Counted from the first letter of the stretch, positions 11,842-23,643 are shown. The stretch: DNA of 64,000 nucleotides from Dalbergia cochinchinensis (GCA_031216125.1 CM062372.1:54703294-54767293), one strand, 5' to 3'. Numbers and translations: made by a program. Notes: generated by a model not told the origin, from the letters alone.

Positions 11842-11883
<42 letters not shown>

Positions 11884-12281
11884 TATAATATATTTTGTTA
11901 ATACACACTATTATGGTTATTCATTTTTATTTGATATTTTCTTAAGAAAGTATTGCTTAAATAGTTATTAATCAAGATTTTTTAAAAAATAATAATTAGT
12001 AATTAGATCATAGAATTGTAATGAATAAATTAATTATCACCTTCAGTAGCAGTAGTTTATAATGATTTTATATTTGTTAAATTACTTTTTAATTACAAGT
12101 AAAGAAAGAAGGCCATTTTAGAGATATCAAATAAAGGCACTGAAGTGGAAGTGACAATAGACATTTAGGAATTGCATAAAGCACTGTGTTTATTAATGAG
12201 ATTGGTTGAAATATATAAAAATTTAGTTTAAATTAAGTTACGTAATTTGAAATTGATAAAATTATTTCACGTTGTTTAAAA
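10031..12281. other. AT-rich intergenic sequence, no gene
   Basis: It contains (AAT)n at 10625-10645 and (TA)n at 11847-11879. A spaced inverted repeat, 'gtctattgtcacttccac', occurs near 11255 with its inverse complement near 12140. The 64-residue frame at 10591 runs through microsatellite sequence and is not credible as a gene. Confidence 0.5.
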
Positions 12282-12501
12282 ATAACAAGCAAGTAACCTG
12301 AGGCTGTGATTAAGTGGAAAAGACTCATTTACCCTTAACCAAATGTCAGGAGTTCGATCCTTAACTTTGAATATAAAAAAGCCTTAAATCTCCAAGTCAG
12401 CTTTCCCATCCTTTGAGGTTCCTACAAGTCAGTGCGGATTAGTAACCGTGATCGATGGTGGATACCTTGGCCGTGAAACCAAAAAAACATAACAAGCAAG
12501 T
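12282..12501 (+). mobile_element. tRNA-derived SINE
   Basis: The 194 bp body (12295-12488) is flanked by a perfect 13 bp target duplication ATAACAAGCAAGT (12282-12294 and 12489-12501). An A-box-like 'tgattaagtggaaaag' near 12307 and a B-box-like 'gagttcgatcc' near 12350 fit an RNA polymerase III promoter from a tRNA. The 3' end is a short A tract. The long duplication and A tail are hallmarks of L1-type target-primed insertion. Confidence 0.8.
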
Positions 12502-12556
12502 GGGAAATATTTTATTTGATTATAAGAAACTTAAAATAAAATAAATAATTCATATT

Positions 12557-12778
12557 TGTTATAAATCAAATATTTTATGGATATTCGATATTATTCTTAA
12601 TGATTGATTAGAATTTTATTTATTATCCGTTAATATGATTCTGTAAATCATTCCAGTTCTATTGTATTCTATGGTATATAAATAGAGACCAAAAGTGATA
12701 TTGCTAGACATAGAAAGAAATAAAGTCTCTCTTATTTTCTGATCACTTCTTCTTTTCTCCATCTATTATTTTATAGCC
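12557..12778 (+). repeat. Copia-A 5' LTR
   Basis: The 222 bp LTR starts TGTTATAAATCAAATATTTT and is closely matched by 23420-23643. It contains a TATAAATAGAG core promoter (near 12677) and 'aaagtctctcttattttctgatcac', both shared with the 3' LTR. Its last three bases (GCC) have diverged from the ACA of the 3' LTR. Confidence 0.9.
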
Positions 12779-12800
12779 TGTTATTAGCACGACTTTGCTC
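12779..12800 (+). other. Copia-A primer-binding region (atypical)
   Basis: Directly after the LTR comes TGTTATTAGCACGACTTTGC. It does not match the TGGTATCAGAGC initiator-methionine site seen in Copia-B, C and D, so priming may use another tRNA or an internal tRNA segment, as in Drosophila copia. Confidence 0.45.
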
Positions 12801-13635
12801 ATTTTTTTTTCTCCCCATGATAAGATTACCAATATGAATTAACACATTGATTAGTAATAAATTTTCTCAAATTTGTTCTAAAAAAGTAGTAATATATCTA
12901 ATGCATTGATTATATATGTTTACATTACCAGTCACATTGATTAACAAATTATACATTTACTTTTATTTCTATATTAAATGGATATTATCTCACTATTAAT
13001 TGCACGCTATGATTTTATTATGTACCATTTGCATATTATACTTATATTGCTCTTTAATTTTGAATGTATTATAATCTTGTGTCATAATTAATTCTTCTTT
13101 CATTATTTTTTTCTTTTTCTTTGCAATACCATTCCCTAAAGTAAATGGTAATTATTCCCAAAAGTGAATAATACATATATCCAAAATAAAAAAAATAAAA
13201 GATAATGATTCCTTGAAGTGAATAGATTATTTCTCCACTTATAAAGATATTTATATATTCCTAGAAGTAAATTATTCCCTGAAATGAATATATCAAAAAT
13301 CATTCCCTGAAAAGAATGAATTTCACCAATCGCATTATCTAAAGTGTGTAACGGTATAATCTAAAGTGAATTATTACATTCTTTTGGGTGGTGCATTTAA
13401 ATTTTACATGCCCCGAAGTGAATGTAAGGATAAATTTTAAATATTTATAATTGATGGATTTTATAATTTTGGGTAGTTATAATTTAATGCTCATACTATT
13501 TGGAAGCAAATATATTATAATATATTAACTCATTTACCAATTTCTTAAAGCAAATAAGTCTCTACTAAATCTTTAAATTGATAATTTTCATAACATGAGT
13601 TCACATTTTATTATTTTGCTATTTTCTTTCATCTG

Positions 13636-13830
13636 TTGAATTTACTTTTAGTACTCATTATCTTTTTATGTACTAGATCACATTGTGTCGAATTTGACAA
13701 AAAACTTGAGTTCGTTGCACTCAACATAACTAGAAACAACTATTTATCATGGGTACTTGATGCTAAAATGAAGCTAAAGGCCTTGGAGACACTATTAAAG
13801 AAAAACGAGCATCAAACCAAGACAAGACAA
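13636..13830 (+). pseudogene. Copia-A gag, first part
   Basis: The frame includes LEFVALNITRNNYLSWVLDA, matching the conserved gag N-terminus of a widespread plant copia family. It is cut off by solo LTR S2. Gag resumes after 15558 with about ten or more expected residues missing, so the junction has lost sequence. Gag forms the virus-like particle in active elements; here it is dead. Confidence 0.8.
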
Positions 13831-15558
13831 TATAGGTAGAAAAGCACAAGAGAAGGGGAGTTGAATTGTGCTTCGCTTCTCTTTCTCTCTTTAGCTACAG
13901 AAAACTTTAAACAAAAACTATCAAGCTTTAAACTTGAAGTACAGCAGAAACAATATTAGAGGTTCAGAAAGTAACTTTCTGAAGTACAGCGTTAGTAACA
14001 AAATGACTAAAAAGATAAGCTTTAAGCAAATATGAAGAAATAATCACAATGCAGAGAATGTAAATGAGATAAGGGATAAGAAGATATGGCACAAATATTT
14101 TTATACTGGTTTGGGCAACCTGCTTACATCTAGTTCTTAACCACTGTTGAGTTTCACTAAAACCTTTCTCCACCTAATTAAGAAAGAAACCAGATAGTCT
14201 TTACAATAACCTTCCCAAGCTCTCACCTGTGACCATTAGACAACCCCGACTGTCACAAACCAAATAGTTATTTACCAGCCTCTTCTAGCTAAACCGACTA
14301 GTCTTTGACGAGCTTTTCCAAGCTAAACCGAGTAGCCTTTAATCAGCCTCTTCAAGCTAAATCATGACTAGTAAAACAACTATTGTGTTTCAAGTAGTCT
14401 TTGACTAGTCTCTCTAAGCTAAGCTCACACCGATCACTACTGGATCGAGAATACAAAGGTTTGTGTTTGGGTTTGCAACTCAAATTAAACTACACTCAAA
14501 TTTCCTAAAGATATACAATGAATGACCTAGGATAGCTTGAATGACTTCTTTCTAGCTATTCTCCCTTGGAAGAACTTATAGACAATGAAGGAATGTAGAA
14601 AGAAGATTTTTTACAATTAAGGAAACTGATTACAAGATATAATGATCTTTACAAGAAGATGAGGAGAAATTTTTACAGCATTTTAGCACTTGTGCAAAGT
14701 TCTTTATTTCTTTGAAAGCATAGCATCTCTATTTATAGATAGTCTTCAATTATGACTAATGCCCTTGATTAGTTCTCTAAGTGACACGTGTTGATCATTT
14801 GTTTGTGTCTTGAAAAAGTAGTCTAGAAGTGTAGCCTGTCTATTTGTCAAAGTTGTTACAGAAGCCATTATGAAGTTAAGGTTTCTAATGTCCCTTCAAA
14901 AACTATTTTTACTTTCTGAACATGGTTTCTGAACTTTTCCTTCTAGAAGCTGGGGTAGTTGACCAATTTGACAGAAGAGATGACACACTAATTTGTCACT
15001 TATTTTGACTTTTGAAATTTGAATTTCAAATTTTCCTCTTTTTCTTGTAGAGACCATTATTTCACTGTTAAGTGAGCTTTCTGATGTGCAGTATTAGTTC
15101 TTAATGAATTTTCAGTCTTCTAATCTTTAATAAGAGCTTGTTGATGATAAAAACATTGCGAATTTGATGATTAAAGGTTGTAGAATACATTGGCTTTAGC
15201 ATTTGATTAATATCTTTATTCCAAGCATACTTTCTAGAGTCCAGTGCCACTTTCTGAAGTTCGGAGTCTTGGTTTCTTATACTAGTTGTTTTTCTTCAAT
15301 CCGTTAGGCATTTATATGCTCATTTTTTAATATAATTATCACTTCCACTTAGTTCCCATCTCTTAATATAAGATAAATCATGTTTGCACATTATTCTCAC
15401 GAACGGAGCCATGTTATACTAATGAAAAAACCTATTTGCTACTTCAAGAAACTCAAGATAAACAATAGTCATTCTTCAAAAATGTTTTCCTTAAATTGAT
15501 TTCATTGTCATTCAAAACATATTACTTTAAAGTTTTCTGAAGGGTTCTAGAGCTAACA
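13831..15558 (-). mobile_element. Solo LTR, family S, copy S2 (reversed)
   Basis: The inverse complement begins TGTTAGCTCTAGAACCC and ends TTTCTACCTATA, preceded by TTCAACTCCCCTTCTCTTG. It therefore matches S1 and S3 at both ends. The tandem 'agcctcttcaagctaa' units lie at 14270-14440 and the 'cagaaagt' words near 13965. Flanking bases (gacaa against ttaaa) do not match, and gag residues are missing. Flanking DNA was therefore deleted, or this LTR is a recombinant of two insertions. Confidence 0.75.
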
Positions 15559-16430
15559 TTAAAGGCAAAATATTTAACTGTGAAAGATCTATTGGAATTA
15601 TGAGTTAATTTGAAGAAAAGATATGATCATCGAAAGACGGTGATTTTGCTAGAGCTCATTATGAGTGGGTACACTTAAGATTGCAGGATTTTAAAACTGT
15701 GAATGAGTATAACTCAGCAGTCTTTAAGATAAGTTCTCAATTATGATTACATGATGAAAAGATCACTAATGATCACTTGTTGGAAAAAACATTTTTCCAA
15801 TTTTCACGCTTCAAATGTGCTCCTACGGCAGCAATATTGTGAAAAGGGTTTTGAAAAAACTTTGAATTAATATCATGCCTCCTAGTAGTTGAACAAAATA
15901 ATGAGCTACTAATGAAAAACCATGAAGCCCATCCTATTGGCTCTGCTCCATTCCCGTAAGTGACATCATAAATTTGAAAGAGGACAAAACCATGGTTATG
16001 GTCGCGATTATGGTCAAGGTTGCGGCTATGGACATGTTAAGTGGCATAATAATCAAAGTAATCACAGTGGTCATTTCCTCCCTCATCACCAAAAGTGGAA
16101 TAATAATTACAACTAAGAGAAAAATAAAGGTGCATCAAGTAATCCTTCAAAAGGCATAGAGAACTTCTACCATGGATGTTGAATGAAAGGTCATTGGTCA
16201 CGTACTTGTTGTATGCATAAATATTTTGTTAAGTTGTATCAAGCTTCAACCAAAAGGAATTAAGAACAAAAATATTGAGACCAATCTAACTCTTCACACT
16301 AATGAAGCTAAGGCAAATGATGTTCAAGAAAATTAAAATCCCATTATTGATGTTTTTGCAGACTTTGATAACATACTCAATTTAGAAGGATCGAAGGATA
16401 TCATACATTTGTACGTAACAGATTTCTTTT
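15559..16430 (+). pseudogene. Copia-A gag, second part with zinc knuckle
   Basis: In broken frames the reading gives YLTVKDL-like, 'KKRYDHRKTVIL', 'DFKTVNEYNSAVFKISSQL' and 'MKNHEAHPIGSAPFP'-like pieces in family order. A Gly/Tyr/His-rich stretch follows (near 15970-16060), then 'MKGHWSRTC' at about 16180-16215, the second half of the CCHC zinc knuckle. Stops occur throughout. Confidence 0.75.
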
Positions 16431-16589
16431 GAGAACATAGCACTAGGGACAAAATGATTTTCTTTTGCATTTTGTTTTTCTTTATTTTTTTCTCCCCATC
16501 CTTCTCTCTATCACACTCTTATTATTGTATTTTTATTTATTTATTTATAGTTTCTTATTGACGTTCCTTTTTTTTTAATGAAGAATAGT

Positions 16590-17130
16590 GGAGGTTTCCA
16601 AGTCATTATCGAGATCCAATGCCATCAAAGATGTCTGTTTGATTGATAGCGTGACAACACGTACAACACTTGAAAACAAAATATATTTTACTTCCTTTAT
16701 TCTAAAAGAAGCAAATGTTAATACAATTTTTTATAGTAAAAAAAATTGATTAAAGGCTCTGGAAAAGCCAACATAATACTATCTGGAGGAACAAATTTTT
16801 CTATTAATAGTGCTTTATTATCTAGTAAGACTCAATGAAACCTGTTAAGTTTTAAAGGTATTTGTCAAAATAGATATCATATTGAGACAGTAAATAAGAA
16901 GAATATTGAGTATCTCCATATCACTATTATTATTGAAGGTAAGAAATGTGTAGTAGAAAAATTACCTGCTTTGTCATCCGATTTATACAATATAAATATT
17001 AACACAATTGAAACATATGCTGCAGTAAACCAAAACTTTACTGACCAAAATACTTTTACTCTTTGGCATGATCGATTAGGTCATCCTGGTTCAATTTGAT
17101 GTAAAGAATTATTAAGAATTCACTTGGACA
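16590..17130 (+). pseudogene. Copia-A protease and GAG-pre-integrase remnant
   Basis: A 'DVCLIDSVTT' piece near 16630 corresponds to the protease active-site block of this family (normally D-S-A-T-T-H). After more decay, 'TFTLWHDRLGHPGS' near 17050 is the GAG-pre-integrase histidine block. Stops and frameshifts separate them. Confidence 0.7.
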
Positions 17131-17249
17131 TGCTTTAAAGAACCAGAAGATTCTTCAATTTATGGAATTCTCATGTGCTGCTTGTTCTCAAGGATAAATA
17201 ATTTAAAGACCATCACCAGTTAAAATTGGAATTGAATCACCTACATTTC

Positions 17250-17960
17250 TAGCACATATTTAGGGTGAATATGTAGGCCTATTCACCTACCATGTAGACC
17301 ATTTAAATATTATATGATTTTAGTAGATGCATCATCAAGATGGTCACATGTGTGTTTCTTGTCAACATGTAACTTGGTGTTTGCAAGATTGCTCGCTCAA
17401 ATAATAAAATTAAAAGCACAATTTCCATATTATACCATCAAGACAATCCGTTTTGATAATGCTGGTGAGTTTAGATCTCAAGCTTCTAATAATTGTTATA
17501 TAGCAACTGGAATAACAATTCAAGAGCCTATTGCACCTTTATACACAAAATGGTATGACAAAATCCTGTATTAAACACCCCCAATTAATAGCTAGACCAC
17601 TACTTATGAGAACAAAACTCTCTATTTCTACATGAGGATATGCAATCTTACATGTAGCAGCACTTGTACGCATCAGACCAACAAGTTATCGTAAAGTCTC
17701 CCTATTACAGTTGGCTTTTGGTCAAGAGCCAAATATATCCCATCTTAGAATTTTTGGATGTATGGTTTATATCCCAATTGCTCCACCACAATACACAAAA
17801 ATGGGATCACAAAGAAGATTAGGAATATATGTACGATATGAATCTCCTTCTATCATAAAATATCTTGAACCAATGATGGAGGATTTATTCACAATGAGAT
17901 TTTTCATTTGCCATTTCGATGAAATAATTTTCCCAACATTAGGGAGAAAATAAGCAGTTA
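17250..17960 (+). pseudogene. Copia-A integrase remnant
   Basis: The 17314-17574 frame contains DASSRWSHVCFLSTCN and TIKTIRFDNAGEFRSQ; the second Asp of the DDE triad is the D of RFDNAGEF. The 17711-17953 frame gives LAFGQEPNISHLRIFGC and 'QRRLGIYVRYESPSIIKYL', the integrase C-terminal region. Between them the catalytic Glu segment is deleted or unreadable. In live elements integrase inserts the cDNA; this copy cannot. Confidence 0.85.
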
Positions 17961-18159
17961 AAAAGAGAAATTAAGTGGAAAACATCATCATTATCTCGTC
18001 TTCACCCTCGCACAAGGCAATGGCAATTAGAAGTATAAAAGATAATTCATTTGCAAAATATTTCAAATCAACTGCTAGATGAATTTACTGACTTAAAGAG
18101 AATTACAAAATCTCATATACCAGCTGTGAATGCTCTAATTAGAATTACATCCTAGAAGC

Positions 18160-19749
18160 TTCATGATTCACATTCGGATTTAATACCAAATCATTTAACC
18201 ATAACTCGCTGTTCTAAAAAAAATTCCAAATCAAAAGCTTTGAAATGACGCAAACATACGGTTAATATATTTCTCATTTTTAAGGGAAACATTGTTTAGC
18301 AAAGTTTAAGTTCACGAAAATGACAATCCGAATTAGTTTAATGCTTGATGACCGAGTGATAGATAAGTATCCCTACTAATATGTCTAAGAAATTTTATCT
18401 AATTCCATTTAGTTTGTTTTATTTTTGTAGTACTGCACAATAGATACTATATACTTGAAATTATCAAAAGATAAAAAATAATTGTAGTACAATCACATAT
18501 TTTTTTGTAGTGCAGTCACATTTCTTTCACTTTCACTTGTGCATTCACTAATTCAAAGTGATCACAGCCAATCACTATTATCTTTTTTCTCCCCTCTTAT
18601 TTTGAAAAGGTTAAATGGGGGCAAGTATTTTATAAGGTGGTTTAGCCAAACCCCACAATTGAACAGATCCAAATTTCTTGCAATCTAGCTTAACAAGAAA
18701 AAATCTAACCAAACTAAATATCAACAAATAAACAATCCAAATTGCTTGCAATAAAAATTAACAAGCAAAAACTAAACTAAACCAAATATCAATAAGTAAG
18801 AGAACCCAAGTACACAAACAAAAAAATAAATAAATACAAACAGTGTAAGCAGCAGAGAATTGGCAGAGGGAGGAAAGCTTACCTTCTCCGACCCGAAGCG
18901 ACAGTACTAGCGGCTGTTAGACTCACGGTTGGGGGCGGTTCATAAGGGGGCTGCATAGGTGGTTGGTAGTTCATGGAGGAGGGCTTCGTGGGTGGCCGGC
19001 AGTTTGCGAAGAGCAGCGGGTGGCAGATTGTGTTGCATGGAGAGAGAGACTAGAATAAAGAGAGTGCATGCTGTGGTGGGGCTGACGGCATGGGTTGATG
19101 CTGTGTGTGCATGTGGGGGGCGATGGATGTGCAGCAGCATGCGTACGAGGGCATTGCGCGATGCACATAGAGAGATAGAGACCAGATGAGAGAGTGAGTA
19201 AGTGAAGAAGTTAATGAAGTTGTGGTCCTTATTAACAAAAGTTTTACTGATAGATTTTTCAATTTTTGATAGAAACAATTCAACGGTAATGACCACCAAA
19301 CGTGCCTTTCCAAAAAAAAATTTCTTTAAGCATTACCTATAGATATTTTCGTCGGTAAATATTTTTTAAAAAAAATTTCCCAAAATCAATTTCATAAGCA
19401 GAAAAATCTGCCAGTAAATTTATTTTTTAAAATAAATTTTAAGAACAATTACCAACGGATTTTTTCATTGGTAAAATTAATTTAAAAAAAAATGTAAAAA
19501 ATAATTACTGATGGAATTTTCCTTCTGTAAAATTAATCTTTGCATACAAAATATTTCATTATAGTTATCGATGGAAAAAATCTGTTGGTAATGCACACGC
19601 TATATTAATCTCAGTTTGGCGCGGATTATATCGATGGATTACCAACCAAAAAGTCCATCAATAATGGCTAAAACCCAAAAAAAAAAATTGTTCGAATTTC
19701 TCATTTTCCGTCAATAAATCTGCTGGTAACTCGCATGTTTCTTATAGTG
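18160..19749. mobile_element. CACTA-II end fragment inside Copia-A
   Basis: The right terminus at 19738-19749 is TTTCTTATAGTG, the inverse complement of CACTATAAGAAA. Copia-A coding sequence resumes right after it (NESKSCLKHGRP-like, near 19765). The 19200-19740 stretch is dense in both orientations with diverged 'ccaacggattt..tcggtaat' words, typical CACTA subterminal repeats. A GC-rich stretch at 18880-19190 resembles first-exon sequence but gives only chance frames. No matching left terminus was found, so the left limit is approximate and the element is truncated or rearranged. Confidence 0.6.
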
Positions 19750-19874
19750 AAGGACAACCTATGTGTGCAAATGAAAGCAAGTCATGCTTGAAGCATGGTA
19801 GACCAGTCGGATCCAAAGATAAAATTCCTCAAAAAAAGGAAAGGGACAAATTAATTGGCTACGATGGTCATAAT

Positions 19875-21443
19875 TGTTAGCTTCAAACCCCTCAAAAAGC
19901 TCTATAGCTTTTGTTTTCGGTGATAACAAAGCAAATTTTATTAAAATATTTTGTAAAAAGGACCAACGTTTTAGTTCAGTTTTCATGGTGCTTAATAGGA
20001 CTTTTCTCGTAAAGTATAAGTTCAATTAATGACATATTTTTCACAGTATCATCTTTTTACATTATTAAAATCTCATTCAAAAAGATTCAGAGCTCTAATT
20101 ATATGAAAAATAGTTCAGAAAGTGAACTAGAATATGTTAAAGACACTAGAAAGCAACATCGTGCATCAGAAATAAAGTCACATGTCCAGAAAGTATGATA
20201 TTCATTGAAGAAGTCATTCTCTAACAATCATACCATGATTATAATTTTCGATCTGGTGGAATATCATCTCTAAAGGCTTTCTACATGCTTTACAGATCAT
20301 CATCAAGCTTTGAGTTGAGAATAGAAGAACAAAACTAAGTTCAACAAGTGTGGTATCACTTTAGAAAGTACACACGTATTAGTAACTGCACTGAGTCAAT
20401 AGAAATTAAGGGAAATTTGAAATTCAAATTTAGTCAACTTTCAGAAAAGTATTGACAGTGACATATCACTTTTTGTACTTGGCAAAATTCCTCGTATTAT
20501 GTAAGGAAAGTTCAGAAACTACAATTCAGAAAGGTTGTCCAGCAACCATATTATCAACGTCTCTACAAGGACAGCTTAAACACAGCTCAATTACTTTTCT
20601 AGAGTACAATTCCTTAGAGCACCAAAAGAATATCAACATGTGTCAAGAGGAAGTGATATTAAGAGGAAACAGTTATACTCAAAATCTAAGTATAGAAGAA
20701 TGAGACCTTCATATCAGCAGGAACTTTTTGCACAACTAGCATTGAAGTTTTTCAATACACTTTAAAAGTTCATCCATTACTTCTTATAATTAGTTTCTGT
20801 TTTAAAAAATCTTCTTTCTTGAACTTGTTAGATAATACTTTTTCTTAGAAAGAACTTAGAAAAAAGTCTTTCAAGTTTGCAGATCAAATACCATTTTATC
20901 CTTAGAAAAACCTGACTGTTCTTTGTTAGAGAGAATCAACCAGAACCTTAACTTTGTAACCTGATCCAGTAGTGATCAAGTGAGGTTAGCTTGAAGAGGC
21001 TAGGACAAGGATTACTTGTAGTAAGAGTGAATTAGAACTACTACTCATCGGAAATAGCTTGAAAAGGCTATTCAAAGAATATCTTACTTTCTCGAGGTCG
21101 AGCAAGGTTTTTAGTGGAGCTCACCAAATTGTTAAGAATTGAAGGTAGGCAGTACTTGACCGAAACAATATAAAATTTTTGAGTAATATCTCTCTTTTTA
21201 TCTCTTCATCATTCAGCATTTGTGGTAGTTTCCATTGTGTGTTTCTTTGAAAATGATTTCAAAACAGTTTCTGAAGTTTCGGAGTTTTCTACTTGATTCA
21301 GAAAGTCACTTTCTAAAGTACATTAACAATAATTTCCACTACCTTCAATGAATAACTTGATAGACTTTGTTTAGTATTTCATAAACTAAAAAGAAGTTTG
21401 AAGCACGATTCAACTTTGCTTCTCATGCTACTTTCTACGTACA
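19875..21443 (+). mobile_element. Solo LTR, family S, copy S3
   Basis: The 1,569 bp sequence begins TGTTAGCTTCAAACCCC and ends CTTTCTACGTACA. A perfect 5 bp duplication ATAAT flanks it (19870-19874 and 21444-21448). The internal 'AGCTTGAAGAGGCTAG' unit occurs at about 20990 and 21055, fewer copies than S1. 'cagaaagt' words are common. The gag-pol text of Copia-A reads on either side, so this is a later insertion into a pol gene. Confidence 0.85.
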
Positions 21444-22320
21444 ATAATGTAGAGGCAACTGCTCAAAAAGAGTCCCTAGACAAAATTATTAATGAAACCT
21501 TAAAAGAGGTTCAGGTACCTAAAGATGATAGAAATGAAGAGATCTCACTAAGTTATGCCATTACAGGAAAAATATGGAACCGAAAACATATTTTTGTTAA
21601 TAACATATTTGCATATAATGTCGCAATTGAAATAATAAAGCAAGATGAAGATCCTGAACCAAAATTTGTTGAAGAATGTAGATGGAAAAATAATTGGCCA
21701 AAATGGAAAGGCACGATTCAAGCTGAATTAACTGTGGTAGGAAAGCTTGAAGTTTCTAGACCTATAGTGAAAACACCTGAAGGTGTAAAACCAGTGAGAT
21801 ACAAGTGGGTTCTCACAAAAGCTTGGTATGACTATATGGAAACATATTCTCCCATGGTGAATTTACTTACACTTAGATATCTTATTAGTCTGGCAGTAAA
21901 TGAAAAACTAGACATGCTTCTAATGGATGTAGTTACAACCTACTTATATGGCTAATTGGATAGTGAAATTTACATGAAAATCCCTGAAGGATTTAAAATG
22001 CCTGAAGCATATAAAAATTCTAGAGAAGTTTGTTCAATAAGACTTCAAAAATCCTTAAAAAAATTAAAGCAATCAAGGTGTATATGGTACAATCACCTTA
22101 TTCAATATTTGTTGAAAGATGGTTATAAAAATGATCCAATTTGCCTTTGTGTTTTCATAAAAAGATTTGAATCAAAATTTTTTATAATTGTTGTATATAT
22201 TGATGATTTGAATATCATTGGATCTTCTAAAGATCTTCCAAAAACTATGGACTACTTAAAGAGAGAATTTGAAATGAAAGAACTCAGCAAGACAAAATTG
22301 TCTCGGCTTACCAATTGAGC
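21444..22320 (+). pseudogene. Copia-A reverse transcriptase remnant
   Basis: After S3 the frame gives EECRWKNNWPKWKGTIQAEL, 'TPEGVKPVRYKWV' and LRYLISLAVNEKLDMLLMDV, then a stop at 21953. The next frame (21956-22318) has 'EIYMKIPEGFKMPEAYK' and YIDDLNIIGS; the catalytic YIDD is at residues 81-84 of that frame. A block of the palm domain between 'KWVLTKAW' and 'ETYSPMV' is deleted. It is dead but easily recognised. Confidence 0.9.
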
Positions 22321-23190
22321 ACCTGACAAATGGAATATTTATCCATCAATCAAATTATATTGAGAAACTCCTATAATGATTTTACATGGATAAGGCACAT
22401 CCATTGAGTACCCTGATGGTTGTAAAGTCACTTGATGTAAATAAGGATCTATTTCGACCTAATGAAAATGATGAAGAACTTCTTGGTCCTGAAGTTCCAT
22501 ATCATAGTGTTATTGGGGCACTAATATATCTTGCTAACAACACACAACCATATATTACTTTTTTCATAAATTTTTTAGCAAGGTTTAGCTCTTGTCTAGC
22601 TAGAAGGCACTGAAATGGTGTTAAGCATGTACTGTGATATCTTTGAGGATCTATTGATAGGGGCTTATGTTATTCAAACGAATCTAAACACCAACTAACT
22701 AGATATGCAGATGCAGGCTTTCTATGTGATCTATATAAAGGCATATCTCAAACAGGTTATTTATTTACTTGTGGGGATATAGCTATATCATGGCACTCAA
22801 CAAAATAAACCAAAACCACTACTTTGCCAAATCATGCAGAGATATTAGCAAATCATAAAGCAAGTCAAGAATGTATCTGGCTTAGATCAATCACCCAACA
22901 CATCAAGGAAACATATGGCTTGTCCGTAGAAAAGGAAATATCAACAATCATGTATGAAGATAGCTCTCTTTGCATAAATCAATTGAAGGAATGATACATT
23001 AAAGGAGATAGGATAAACTATAATCCACCAAAGCTCTTTTACACGCATGACCTTCAATAGAATGGCAATATCGATGTTCAACAAATTCGTTCAAATGATA
23101 ATTTGGCAGATTTGTTTACTAAAGCATTACCTATGTCAACGTTTGATAAGTTGGCATACAAGATTGGAATGCGTGTACTTTGAGATATTC
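22321..23190 (+). pseudogene. Copia-A RNase H region
   Basis: 'MDKAHPLSTLMVVKSLDVNK' and 'GPEVPYHSVIGALIYLANN' (22386-22613) are the RT-RNase H connection. Further on, in other frames, are 'YADAGF', 'TGYLFTCGD', 'HAEILANHKA' and 'FTKALPMSTFDKLAYKIGM' up to a stop at 23181. Several frameshifts and stops are present. Confidence 0.85.
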
Positions 23191-23419
23191 AGTAATGTTG
23201 CCATAAGTGGGAGTTATATGTGATGTACTCTTTATCTTAACCAAGGTTTTGTCCCAAAATGGGTTTTCTTGGTACGGTTTTTAATAAGGCAGCTTAGTAT
23301 ACATATTACAAAGACATATATACTCTTTTGCCCTTTACTAAGACATTTTCTCATACGGTTTTTCTTAGTAAAGTTTTTAACAAAACATATTGTCTACCCC
23401 ATGGATATTCAAAAGAGGT

Positions 23420-23643
23420 TGTTATAAATCAAATATTTTATGCATATCCATCACAAATTTTTATGATTGATTAGAATCTTATTTATTATCCATTAATATG
23501 ATTCTGTAAGTCAATCCAATTCCATTGTATTCAAGGGTCTATAAATAGAGACTTAAAGTGATGTTGCTAGACACAGTGAAAGAAATAAAGTCTCTCTTAT
23601 TTTCTGATCACTTCTCTCTTTCTCTATCTATTATTTTATAACA
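23420..23643 (+). repeat. Copia-A 3' LTR
   Basis: The 224 bp LTR runs TGTTATAAATC...TTTTATAACA, preceded by the purine tract AAAAGAGG (23411-23418). It pairs with 12557-12778 with many scattered differences, so the insertion is not recent. Confidence 0.9.

Larger units (their letters stand above)
12557..23643 (+). mobile_element. Copia-A, decayed full-length Ty1/copia element
   Basis: LTRs at both ends and a perfect 5 bp duplication ATATT (12552-12556 and 23644-23648) define the element. The domain order is gag, zinc knuckle, protease, integrase, RT, RNase H, all on the plus strand with many stops and frameshifts. The 11.1 kb length is inflated by insertions: S2 (13831-15558), CACTA-II sequence ending at 19749, and S3 (19875-21443). 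Removing them leaves roughly 5-7 kb, within copia range. Confidence 0.9.

Noticed and set aside
18940..19313. Several overlapping GC-rich frames on both strands
   Set aside because: They are in the GC-rich part of a CACTA end, with His/Pro/Ala- or Arg-rich composition and no homology I can name.
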